Assembly: GCA_016946835.1 (NCBI GenBank)
Contig: JACVTC010000041.1
Location: forward strand, 513,501-577,500
Reading direction: 5' to 3'
DNA length: 64,000 nucleotides
From: Neocallimastix lanati (nom. inval.)
Lineage: Eukaryota > Neocallimastigomycota > Neocallimastigomycetes > Neocallimastigales > Neocallimastigaceae
Of this stretch, positions 24,385-35,221 are shown piece by piece. Positions within the stretch are counted from its first letter, which is position 1, and each line of letters begins with the position of its first letter. Below the pieces are notes generated by a model. It did no database searches and had not been told where the DNA came from. It saw only the letters and a list, made by a program, of their open reading frames with translations. Made by a program: the position numbers and the translations under genes.

Positions 24385-26537
24385 TTTAATAAAATCCTAC
24401 ATATCCTATTTGAGGAATTTTTAAGTATTAAACATAAATATCATAAATTAGTAGGAATAATAAATAATGAGATGTCTAATAATACAAAATTTAAAAGATT
24501 GTATATTTATATTAAATACATTCATAAAAATCATAAAAATCCTACATTTAAGTTAGCAAAATAATATTTATAAATATAATATTATTTTCATTTTTAAAAA
24601 TTATTAGTATTTCTTTATTAAAATAATGCAAAATATACTCCATAAAAAAAATGAAAAATATATATATATATAAATGTAAAAAAAAAAAAAAAAAAGGATA
24701 ATTAAATAAGCACTATAGTAAATATTACAATAAAATTATATTTATTATTATTATTTTTATTGTCATACAATATTTTATAATAAATAATTTACAAAATTTA
24801 TAATTAGATTTACTTAATTTTCATAACTTTTTTTTTTATTTTATTTTTGACTAGGAATAAACTTTATTTAATAATATAAACTAAAAAAAAAAGAAAAAAA
24901 ATACATGAAATTAACGTTTATTATTTTTATTATTTTTAAAATATATTGTTAAGTATTTAAAAATAATAAAATAAAATAAAATAAAATAATTAGCTATTAA
25001 CTATATACATAATTAAACTTTAGGAAATTATTTAATGTAGAATAACCGATCTTTATACAAAAAAAAATAAAATTTGAAATTAAAAAAAAAAAAAGAATAA
25101 AATAATTTATCCACTACAATTAAACACGAGGAATTAATATTATTGGTTAATAAAATCTTTAAAAGTAAATTATTTACAAATAATTTTTTATATATAAAAA
25201 ATTATATATTTATATATATAATAAAATTTAATATATTAATATTGAAAAATATGGATTGTCAAAATATATTATATAAATAATAATTTAGTAATAGTAGTAA
25301 AATAATAATATTTATCTAATTATTTTTATCATATTATTAATAAATTATCAATTTTATAATAAATACAATGATGCCATGATAAAGAAATTTTCTAATAGTA
25401 AATAATATAATTAATTTTTGAAGTTCCTAATTAATAGCAATTAATTACGAATAATTAAATAAATGTTTTTCATTATTTATAAAAATTCAATATGTACTAA
25501 GATTACATAAATAGTGAACATATTTATTGTGACTTGACAATTTTTATTCACTCATTTAGAGTATATAAAAGTTGCCGTGATTTCATTATATAACATATTT
25601 CATTTTATATATTAGTTCTATATTAGATCAAATAATTTTTTATATATAAAAAATTATATATATTTATATATATAATAAAATTTAATATATTAATATTGAA
25701 AAATATGGATTGTCGAAATATATTATATAAATAATAATTTAGTAATAGCAGTATCTTATTATTAATAAATTATCAATTTTATAATAAATACAATGTATAT
25801 TAGTTCTACATTAGAAAAATTAATAATTTTTCCTTTAATTGAGAAATTTAAATTTAATTTCTCAATTAATGGACAAATTATTAATTTAGAGAAGGACTTT
25901 CAAAAATATATATTAATCTTTTTTTATTTTTTTCTATTTTGTATATTTTTATTTAATATTAATTTTTATTTATACTAAATAATTTATCATGTAAATATTT
26001 ATTAAAATATTAGTTATTTACATTTTTTTTAATATTAAACCCATAAAAAAAATATTTGTAATACAAATCAATAAATATTAAAAAAAAAAAAAATTATAAC
26101 AATATGTGTTAAAATAAAAAAGTTCATTTTGAGAATGATGTGATTAATAAAATATTTTTTTTTTTTTTTTTAATTATGAATATTAAGACTTTATATTTAA
26201 TCATACATATAATTATATATATTTTAATAATATTTAATATATCGTAGTGAATTCCTAAATTTTCAAATATAATCAAAATAATAATTTCTAATCCTTATTA
26301 TGAATTAATTATTTTAACCAATAATGTTTAACCATTTATAAATGGATAAATTTTTTTTATTTTTATTAAATTATTTAATATTTACGTCTTAATCTATTTA
26401 ATAATTAATTTTTTTAATATCAATTTTTAAATAAAAACGAAATATAAATTTAATTTATTTTTAATATCAATTTTTAAATAAAAACGAAATATGAATTTAA
26501 TTTAGTAAAATAAAAAACAATATAATCAATATAAATA
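23785..26537. other. PFL upstream flank inside the left arm
   Basis: No convincing gene. The PFL promoter must lie in the first few hundred bases left of the minus-strand ATG; a poly-A run (about 23952-23980) is prominent. A solo LINE tail in minus orientation is at 24849-24874. A diverged direct repeat of about 170-195 bp (near 25178-25372 and 25627-25795) shares AAAATATGGATTGTC and TTTATAATAAATACAATG. A 48-bp tandem duplication lies at about 26410-26505. A 61-codon frame at 25793-25978 is identical in both arms but very AT-rich and not convincing. Confidence 0.6.
24849..24874 (-). mobile_element. Solo LINE 3' tail (left arm copy)
   Basis: GACTAGGAATAAACTTTATT is the reverse complement of the conserved end AATAAAGTTTATTCCTAGTC, also seen at 8062, 48259 and 52631 and in diverged form at the end of the 40-44 kb LINE. 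It is a severely 5'-truncated insertion that was duplicated with the arm. Confidence 0.65.
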
Positions 26538-27038
26538 TGATAAGGTTCAGTTAAGAAATTAACTTTATACACTTAAAGAGAGGTTTTAAGTATAGTTTTC
26601 TTTTAAGAACTTTTTATTTATTTATTATATATTTTTGAACTATTTAGCTCCTTGAGCAATTAAACATTTTTTGTACTATTTATACTTTATCTTAATTATA
26701 AATTTTATATTATTATAACATATGATTTTTACTATGAAATATATAAATTATATTAAGGAGTAAATATCAGGTGTTATAATAATATTCTCTAATAAAATTC
26801 CTATTCTTAATAAATGTTATAAAATTACTATTTTTCTATATGAACTATAATAAAATATTTCCTAAACTCTAATTAATATATTTTTCATATTTACTATTTA
26901 TCTATTTGTTTTACATTAATTTCTTACATTTTGTATTCATTAATTTCATTTAATACGTAATTATTATTTACATTTATATTTTATAATTATTTTATGATAT
27001 TTTTACACATTTTCTTATTTTATTATCATTTCATATCA
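26538..27038 (-). repeat. Ty3-1 3' LTR (501 bp)
   Basis: On the + strand it starts TGATAAGGTTCAG and ends TTTCATATCA, i.e. TG...CA borders. It matches the 5' LTR at 500 of 501 positions by eye, the only difference being A26893 against G33688. Confidence 0.95.
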
Positions 27039-27050
27039 TTTCTCCCTCCT
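27039..27050 (-). other. Ty3-1 polypurine tract
   Basis: On the minus strand AGGAGGGAGAAA lies immediately upstream of the 3' LTR. This is the expected position for plus-strand DNA priming. Confidence 0.8.
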
Positions 27051-27060
27051 ATAACACAAC

Positions 27061-30000
27061 TTACTCTAAAGTTGTCTTATATTTTTGAACATTTTTAAGA
27101 TGAACAGGTCTTTCAAGAACTAAACCTGTATCTGGGTCTGCTAGTTTTACCGCATTAAAATGTTTTCCAATAACCTTATAAGGGCCTACAAAATATGGAT
27201 CTAATTTAAATCTACTGAAATTTTGTACTTTTACCAGATCATTTTTCCTAATAGTATTTTGTTTATTATTTCTAAAGTTTTCATTCCTTTCTTCTTCCCA
27301 TTTCTTATTAGTTTTTTTTCATATTTTGGCTTGCTTCTAAAACCCATTTATAATGATTGCAAAATTTTTCCAATAATTTTTCTTCATTTGTGGCTTGTAC
27401 ATTAGATGTTGGTAATGTTGTGGCTAATTCGAATGGTTGTTGGTCAATTCTTCCATATACCAACTCAAAACTGGAATGTTTGGTGGCTGTATTCCTGGAA
27501 GTTCTTAGAGCCCATAAAGCAGATGGTAACACTATATCCCAATCTTTTTCCTTTTGACCTAAAAGGCGTAAATATTTCCCAATTTCCCTATTTCTATTTT
27601 CCGTCATACCATTAGTTTCTGGATGATATGTAGTTGAAAAATGAATGTATACATCATATAAGTCCAAAAATATTCTTGTTAATTCTGAATTAAATTGTGG
27701 ACCGTTATCTGTAGTTACTACTTGTGGCGTGCCATGTCTTGCAAACACTCTACTTAAGAAATATATTACATCTTTTGAAGTGACAGTAGCCAAAGGCTCT
27801 GCTTCTACCCACTTAGTGAAATAATCAACTATCACTATGATATATTGATTATTTCTTTCAGTAATAGGTAATGGGCCAATAATGTCTATGCCTAAATGTA
27901 TGAAAGGACCCTCGACTGGAGTGGCGTAGCGTTCTGTGGCGTCAACAGATTTATTATTTTTACATAATTGGCATTTAGAGCATAATTGAATGGTTGCTTT
28001 AACATCATTACTCATACCTTTCCAGTAGTAGTGTCTCTTTAATCGTTGATACGTCTTGTCAAAACCCTCATGACCAATCTTGTGGGCTTCCCAGATAAGC
28101 TTTATTCTTTCTTCATATTCTTCTACAATTCTTCGGTAAGTTCCATTATCTCTGAAATATTTCTTATTATCAATTTCAAATATTTTATCTTTGATAAATT
28201 TCTTTAAGAATTCAGTGTTTTCTTCATCATTTTCTTCTAAATTTAATGAATTTATTACTGTATCATCATCTATATTAATAATTGTATGAGATACTAAAGG
28301 AGTCACATGATCATTCAAAGAATCAAAAATTTTTTTATTATTTAATGTATTTAAATTTTTTATGTTTTGACACTTATTATGATAGTTCTCGACTTCATAC
28401 CACATTGTATATACTACATCTTTACGTGTCGGTTTGCTTCCAGAATGGATATTTAAACTTTCTAAGATATTACTAAAATCAAGGTTTGTATATTTTGGTT
28501 TATTATTATCTAAAATATTCGATAAATTATTAATACAATTCATATCTGAAGCGCACGTTTCCTCCGTCAAGCCACTTGTAACATTATATATCATAGTGAC
28601 TTTACTATTATTTTCTTCAATAATAGGAAGTAATCTTGAAAGAGAATCAGCCAAAGCATTCTTTTTCCCTGGTTCATATTTTACGATAACTTTTAACATG
28701 CTTAAATCAATGCACCAACGAGCGTGACGTGCATTGTTTGGTTCTTTATTATTAAATAAACCGACTAAAGGTTTGTGGTCGGTATATACGATAGTTTCAT
28801 AAGGATTACCTTCAATATAAAATTTGAATTGCTTAACACAGTAATGAACAGCTGTACCTTCCAAATCTGTTATGCTATAGTTTCTCTCAGCTCTAGATAA
28901 TGAACGACTTACAAAGTGGATTGGACGTTCTAATTCACCAGCCACTTGTAGTAGAACGCCACCCAAACCTTTTTTTGATGCATCTGTTCTAATAAAGAAT
29001 TGTTTAGTATAGTCTGGAAACATTAATATTGGGGCTTTAATTAAACACTCTTTCAATTTATTAAAACTAGTAGTTTCTTCTTTGCTAATATTAAAAGTTA
29101 TACCTTTACGTAGTAATTTAGTAAGTGGTGCAGCAACTTGTGCAAATTGATTTATGAATTTACGATAGTAACCAATTGCACCTAAAAACGACTTAAGTTC
29201 TGAAACATTATTAGGAATTACCCAATTTTTTATTGCCATAACCTTTTTATCATCGGTTTTAAGTCCTTCCTTAGATATCACGTGACCTAACACATGTACC
29301 TCCTCCCTCATAAATTGACATTTTTCAATGTTAATTTTTAAATTAAATTTTTCGAAAATATCCAGAACTAAAATTAAATGTTTCACGTGTTCTTCAGGAG
29401 TTTTAGAAAAAATTAATACATCATCTATAAAAACATATACACAAACGCCTATTAAGTCAAATAAAATTTTATTCATTTCCCTTTGGAACGTAGCAGGAGC
29501 GTTACACAGACCAAATGGCATTACCTTGAATACAAAATTGCCATATTTAGTGGTGAAACAGGTTTTATCCACACTGTCATCATCCAATAAAATTTGATGA
29601 TAACCAGAAAATAGATCCAAAGTAGAAAAAATTTCCGCTCCTCCAAGGTTATCAAATATTTCGTCAATATAAGGCAGGGAATAAGAATCCGGAACTGTAA
29701 TATCATTAAGTTTTCTATAGTCCACACAAAAACGCCAATCATTAGAATTGTTTTTGGGGACTAATACTACTGGAAATGACCATTCAGAAGATGAAGGTAT
29801 TATTATTCTTTTATTAATCATGTCCTTAATATGGTCTTTAATAATAGCTGATTTGACATTATTAGTACGATAATATCGTAGCTTAATAGGGGCAACACCC
29901 TCCTTAATTTTAATATGATGGGGTCCCAAGCTAGAAGGGGTCAAATCATTAGTTGAGGTAGCAATAATAACTATATGGTCTTCTAAAATAGATGTGATTA

Positions 30001-31212
30001 AATCTACATATTTTCCATCCACGTGATCTAACATACGGTCGCTATGAATAAATTCACTTGGGGTCATCTTATCCTTAACTTTTGTGGCGTAGCAGTGTAA
30101 ATTATTATTTTCATTTACATCATCAATTTTTTTTACAAAACAAGCAATCTTTTCTGAGTCCAAATCAGAAATAGTATCACACAGGTATTGACAAGAAGAG
30201 TCTTCATTAATGAAAAATAAAGCTTTTAATGGAGGTATAACAAAGAAGTTGTATTGGGCTTGCGTATAGTAACCAACTAAAATATCAAAATAGGCATCAT
30301 CGTTTTCTATAATTCTAAAGGCGGTTTCGAATTCCAAAAATCCTATTTTTACGGGTAAGAATACTAATTGACCTTGAGAGGGTTCTCCTGTAGAGAGAGC
30401 TTGTAATATTCTACCTCTACTGATACCGGCTGAAATATATTCTCCAGGTAGAGAATTAAAGAATCTGGAGGAAACAATATTAAGGTTACTACCCGAGTCT
30501 ACAAGTAGTCGACACGTGACATCATCCACCGTGGCTGGAACAATAGCAATATCATCTTTCCTTACTTCCCTACTTTTACTAATATAATCATGGTCAACAT
30601 TATTAACCATAGTCATTTGAACATCTAAGTTATTAAGGGCACTTACAATATTGGTATTCTTTTCTAATTTTAGCCCCTTAATTAGGTCAGCCCTATATCT
30701 AGGACTACCATTTACCAATTGTGATAAAGATATATTGCATTTTAAGTTAGCAATATCCTTAATAATATCATAAGGTTCCACATTATTCATTAGACGTAAA
30801 TTGCGTGGACATTTCTTATTGACATTGGAACCTTTATTACTTTGGTTATTGGTATTGTTATTCGTACTATCTATTATCATATTTGGATTATTAAAATTAT
30901 TAATATTATTATTGTTAGAGTAACTGTTTTGTGGCGCATTACTGGTAGACAAATTTGTATCCCTATCAGGTGATAAATTAATATTTTCGGTATTTAATAA
31001 ATTTGTACTACTAAAATTATTATTGTTAACATTGTTGATATAATTGTGACTACTATTATTAATATTGTCGTTATCATTATACTTGTTACTATTATTGTTA
31101 CTACTTATAATATCATTATTATTATTACTATTATAAGCATTATTATTAATATCATTATCATTATAAATATTATAATTATTATTATTATTTTTATTATTAT
31201 TAATATTATTAA

Positions 31213-31265
<53 letters not shown>

Positions 31266-31531
31266 TGAATATTTGTAATATTATTTTGTGTTTTATTTAA
31301 TGATTCTTTCTTCTTTAATTTATTTAATTGTGATTTAGGAATAATTAAATTCCTTAAAGATATATTATCCTCTACATTAGTATTTTGGGTAATATTGTCT
31401 CTTGATGTTTCCTCAACATCATGAGATGAATTACCTCGTAAATTGTATTTCTTTTTATTATTATTATTCTCCTGAGAATTAGACTTCCTCTTTGCCGCAG
31501 CGATAAATAGCTTATTTGGTTTCTCAGGCGG
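27061..31531 (-). CDS. pol: Ty3-1 Pol polyprotein (two frame lesions)
   Basis: Encodes an Asn-rich N-terminal spacer, then an aspartic protease (LLVDSGSNLNIV), reverse transcriptase (FSTLDLFSGYHQI; YVFIDDVLIFS with the catalytic Asp pair), RNase H (FIRTDASKKGLGG) and integrase. The integrase has an HHCC zinc domain (IGHEGFDKTY... CSKCQLC) and the DDE core (GIDIIGPLP, TTDNGPQFNS, HPETNGMTEN). The main frame stops at 27308-27310 in an A8 run. Shifting by one base lets the C-terminal integrase continue (YFVGPYKVIG) to a stop at 27061-27063. At the 5' end the frame is open back to 31531 but does not connect cleanly with the -1 frame out of gag, implying a second 1-nt lesion near 31524-31534. Homopolymer sequencing error cannot be excluded for the A8 site. 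Confidence 0.93.
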
Positions 31532-31544
31532 TTACTTTATTTTC

Positions 31545-31577
31545 GGGAGTCCGCAAACTCCCTTTATTTAGTTTTTT
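31545..31577 (-). promoter_or_regulatory. Ty3-1 programmed -1 frameshift signal
   Basis: On the minus strand the last gag codons are GAA AAA AAC TAA, containing the heptamer A AAA AAC (31571-31577) in the correct zero-frame phase. After an 8-nt spacer containing the gag stop there is a perfect 6-bp stem GGGAGT/ACTCCC with a 6-nt loop (31545-31562). The second Ty3 element has the same arrangement with a different heptamer and loop. A shift to -1 yields K-L-N-K-G-S-L-R-T-P, resembling the start of Pol in element 2. Confidence 0.8.
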
Positions 31578-32515
31578 TCTTCAAGATTATCTAATTTTTC
31601 TAGGAGAGCATTTAATCTCTTCAGTTTGGGACAATCGTATTTCAAGTGTCCCTCCTGTTCACAAATGTAACAAGTCTTTATCCTTAAATTCTTCATTTTA
31701 TTGGTTAGGTCTTCCATGGTGTCATTTTCTTTGGGAGACTTTCCCTTTACTTGTGGAGAAAGAGTTTTAGGTTTAATTACTATCCTATTTCTATTGTCTC
31801 CACCTTCTTGATATAAGGATCTAAAATTATTATTCTTCCTTTTATTTGTTTCATGATAGATTTCATCATAGAGTTCAGCTTTTTCATAAGCCTCCTCCAA
31901 TGATGAACAACAGGAAGAATGAACTCCTGACCAAACCACAGTTCTTGGTTTCAGAGTTCCCTCGTAGTCATATATAGAAATATATTTCTTACTTTCTTCA
32001 TTTAGTTTCTTATATATTTCTTTAAATCTCTTGTTAAACTCGACTACTGTTTCATTTCTTTCAATACTCATGTTTTTAATCTCGGATAATAGCTGACTTT
32101 GTTTCTTCTCGTGTAACCATTCAGTGAGAAGAAAACTTTCTAACCCCTCCATGGAGAGATTATCAGGATTTTGTGTAACATATTCGTCAATATATTCCGG
32201 AATGTCTCCTGCGGAGGCTAATTTCATACAAAGGACTACATCATTCATATCTGTTTCTTCAAACAATTTCATCCAGGAAGTAATTTGCTTAATCCAGGAC
32301 TTTACGTTTTTATTACCAGCACCTAACTTCTGGATAGCGTTTAACATTAACATTTTATCCTTTGAATCAAATGTCATTTTGGACCTAACTATTGTACTTG
32401 AATTGTCAGAGTTAAAGGGAGAATTATTAACACTACTATCTTCAAGGCTTGCGTTTGAATGGCTAGAACTACTAGATGATGAATAACTTTTCTTATGAAT
32501 AAAGAAATTTTCCAT
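31568..32515 (-). CDS. gag: Ty3-1 Gag
   Basis: A 315-residue capsid/nucleocapsid precursor. A Ser-rich N-terminus is followed by a helical retrotransposon-gag region (about residues 45-210, with WIKQITSWMKLFE and EFNKRFKEIYKKL). The C-terminus has a CCHC zinc knuckle, CYICEQEGHLKYDC. The frame is intact. The stop codon lies in the spacer of the frameshift signal, and pol follows. Confidence 0.93.
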   Translation of the reverse strand: MENFFIHKKSYSSSSSSSHSNASLEDSSVNNSPFNSDNSSTIVRSKMTFDSKDKMLMLNAIQKLGAGNKNVKSWIKQITSWMKLFEETDMNDVVLCMKLASAGDIPEYIDEYVTQNPDNLSMEGLESFLLTEWLHEKKQSQLLSEIKNMSIERNETVVEFNKRFKEIYKKLNEESKKYISIYDYEGTLKPRTVVWSGVHSSCCSSLEEAYEKAELYDEIYHETNKRKNNNFRSLYQEGGDNRNRIVIKPKTLSPQVKGKSPKENDTMEDLTNKMKNLRIKTCYICEQEGHLKYDCPKLKRLNALLEKLDNLEEKN

Positions 32516-33015
32516 ATATTAGATGTAACAATATATAAAGCAATATATATTGTTATATTAAATATCTTTTAATAAAGTTTTTTAATGAATAAAACGTGTT
32601 AAAAATAATAAATATAAATATATTGAATTATAAAATTAATTACAATTCAATATAATATAAGAGTAAATAAATAACAATAACTATTATAAATATATTGAAT
32701 TATATTAGATATTATATCAATATGACTCAATATTTGTTATTTGAAAATAAATTAAATTTAAAATTGTAAATTATATACTTTCAACAAAAATAAAATATAA
32801 ATTCATATATAGTTAAATATAAAATGAATTATTAAAATTATAATATATATGAATATAATAATATTAAAATCACTATCAACTATAAAATAAAATATATTAT
32901 AATATATTATTAAATATAATTATTAGATATAATAAAATAATTTACTATATAAAATAATATATTGAAATAATATATATAAAATTTAAAATAATATATAGAA
33001 ATAATATATGGAAAA

Positions 33016-33068
<53 letters not shown>

Positions 33069-33311
33069 TATAAGTTTGACCAAAATTTCTATATTAATAA
33101 CTCTTCGTAATACTAATTTAAAATATTTTCAATCTTCCTTAATTCTATAATTAAAAGTTCTACATCCACACTCTTCTTTAACTTTTAATTATAAATTAAA
33201 TCACCTTTTTAGATTGAATTAATTCAAATAAAGGATTCTTTAAGTTATTGTAAATAGAAATTTATATATAAAATAAAATAAATTTTGTAAAAATTAATAT
33301 ACTTCCTCCCT
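32516..33311 (-). other. Ty3-1 untranslated leader
   Basis: About 800 bp between primer-binding site and gag ATG with no reading frame. It includes a roughly 50-nt poly-T run (about 33017-33067, + strand) and many ATATT-rich stretches. It probably carries packaging signals, but none can be identified. Confidence 0.6.
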
Positions 33312-33329
33312 GAACCGATATCTCCACCA
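33312..33329 (-). other. Ty3-1 primer-binding site
   Basis: Three bases inside the 5' LTR, the minus strand reads TGGTGGAGATATCGGTTC. It starts with TGG as expected for pairing to a tRNA 3'-CCA end. Element 2 has TGGTAGAGATATCGG at the same place, so both probably use the same primer tRNA. The tRNA is not identified. Confidence 0.75.
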
Positions 33330-33332
33330 ATT

Positions 33333-33833
33333 TGATAAGGTTCAGTTAAGAAATTAACTTTATACACTTAAAGAGAGGTTTTAAGTATAGTTTTCTTTTA
33401 AGAACTTTTTATTTATTTATTATATATTTTTGAACTATTTAGCTCCTTGAGCAATTAAACATTTTTTGTACTATTTATACTTTATCTTAATTATAAATTT
33501 TATATTATTATAACATATGATTTTTACTATGAAATATATAAATTATATTAAGGAGTAAATATCAGGTGTTATAATAATATTCTCTAATAAAATTCCTATT
33601 CTTAATAAATGTTATAAAATTACTATTTTTCTATATGAACTATAATAAAATATTTCCTAAACTCTAATTAATATATTTTTCATATTTGCTATTTATCTAT
33701 TTGTTTTACATTAATTTCTTACATTTTGTATTCATTAATTTCATTTAATACGTAATTATTATTTACATTTATATTTTATAATTATTTTATGATATTTTTA
33801 CACATTTTCTTATTTTATTATCATTTCATATCA
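33333..33833 (-). repeat. Ty3-1 5' LTR (501 bp)
   Basis: The second copy of the LTR, offset exactly 6,795 bp from the first, with one substitution (33688). It is followed by the AATA target duplication. The element promoter is expected here; no reliable TATA box can be singled out in such AT-rich sequence. Confidence 0.95.
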
Positions 33834-34420
33834 AATACTAATTTTTATATTACTTAGCTTAAATTTTATATTAGTTAATTGTTGTACTTTACTAATAAAT
33901 AAAATATAATATTAAAATTTTTGGATATATCTATACAAAAAAAAAAAAAAAAAAAAAAAAAAACATTCAGTATTCAGTATTCAGTATTCAGTAATTGAAA
34001 AAATATTTTTAAATTTATTAAAAATTATAAATATAAATAATTTTATTGCAAATATTATTTCATATAACTTTCGTGATAAGAAATAATATTTAAAGACTTC
34101 ACTTTTTTCAAAAATGATTTTTATTATTTATTTAATTATTTATTGGTTAAAAAATTATATAATGTGGCAATTAATTAAAAATATTTAATCCACATTGCGA
34201 AATGATACCCATTCTTTATATCTATAATAAAAATATTAAATTTTATTTTAATAATATTTATTAAATATAATAAGTTAATAATAAATTTATATTTAAAAAA
34301 AAAAAAAAAATTTAAATTTTATTAAAAAAAAATTATAAATTAAATAAAAGTTTTAAATAACTCTTTTACAGTTTGAACAATAATATACTAAAGTGACCTC
34401 TTCATCACTTCTTGAATTCG
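33834..34420. repeat. Large inverted duplication, left arm (inner part)
   Basis: Continues the left arm after the Ty3 insertion and is the reverse complement of 46014-46598. It includes a 9-bp tandem repeat (ATTCAGTAT, about 33964-33992) and a MULE-end-like word (CCACATTGCGAAATG, near 34193). At its inner edge it holds the 3' end of the zinc-ribbon gene in antisense (about 34353-34420). Homology stops at GAATTCG. The next ATATAT also matches if a 16-bp deletion between two AATTCG words is allowed. Confidence 0.9.
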
Positions 34421-34520
34421 ATATATTTTTTTAATTAAAATTTAAAAATAAAATATTTATAAAAAAATCGAAAAAATAAAGTCTAAAATTATACCCAATA
34501 AACATTTTAAAATTTTTAAC

Positions 34521-34553
<33 letters not shown>

Positions 34554-35102
34554 CTTAGTATAAATTGCATATATGATATAAAATTATATATATATTAAAA
34601 TTATTATAATAAGCTTTTATTATTTTATGGTTTAATGTTTAAAATGTAAATGTAAAAAAGGAGTTTCGTTTAAATTTTTTTTATTTAATTTTTTTTTCTA
34701 AAAAAAAAAAAAATAAAAAAAAATACATAAAAAAAAATATATGATAAAAAGATATTTTTTAGAGAGTGTTTTTATTTCATTTTGGTTTTATACTGAAATG
34801 ATGAAAAAGAATACAAGAAAAGTTTTGAAAATTAAAAGCATAAAAAACATTTTCAATTTGTTTTAGTTTTATATATTTATTTTTATTTAAAAAAAATGTA
34901 TCATTAAAGAAATATACAATATTATATTATTATATTATTTGATAGAGTTAATAAAAAAAATAGATGTAAATTTTTTTAAAGAGTAATTACTAAAAAAAAT
35001 ATTAATATTAAAAAATAAGAATTATCAAGATTAAGATATGAAATTAATTAAAAAAAATAATTAATAATTATTTTCTATTTCTTGAATATCCATATCAAAA
35101 AT

Positions 35103-35149
<47 letters not shown>

Positions 35150-35221
35150 AATTAATTATTTATCTTTTTTATTTTAGTTAAAAATAACTTAAAAGTTAGA
35201 TATTGAATTCATAATTTTTTT
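34421..35221. other. AT-rich spacer between the left arm and the hydrolase gene
   Basis: No gene is seen. Homopolymers include poly-A near 34520-34548 and 35105-35147. The hydrolase (minus strand) ends at 35222, so this stretch includes its 3' UTR. Confidence 0.6.

Larger units (their letters stand above)
20675..26537. repeat. Large inverted duplication, left arm (outer part)
   Basis: The reverse complement of 46595-52462 is present here, with only a few 1-3 nt indels noticed by eye. Homology begins at AATTATTCATTTAATC (20675) and continues to ...CAATATAAATA at 26537, where the Ty3 element interrupts the arm. The arm contains one PFL gene, its flanks, a LINE tail and an internal direct repeat. 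The remaining 587 bp of the arm resume at 33834. Confidence 0.93.
26538..33833 (-). mobile_element. Ty3/gypsy LTR retrotransposon 1
   Basis: A 7,296-bp element coded on the minus strand: 5' LTR (33333-33833), primer-binding site, leader, gag, frameshift signal, pol, polypurine tract, 3' LTR (26538-27038). The flanks carry a 4-bp AATA duplication (26534-26537 and 33834-33837), and the uninterrupted site with a single AATA is present in the right arm (46595-46598). Pol order protease-RT-RNase H-integrase places it in Metaviridae. It interrupts one arm of the inverted duplication, so it is most simply explained as inserted after the duplication. Confidence 0.95.

Noticed and set aside
25793..25978. 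61-codon frame identical in both arms (also 47154-47339, minus)
   Set aside because: Identity is explained by the DNA duplication; composition is near background and it contains a DNA inverted repeat (AATTGAGAAATTTAAATT and its partner) rather than protein features.
31046..31300. Plus-strand Ile-rich frame within the Ty3 element
   Set aside because: Antisense of the Asn-rich N-terminal spacer of Pol, whose minus-strand frame is open throughout.
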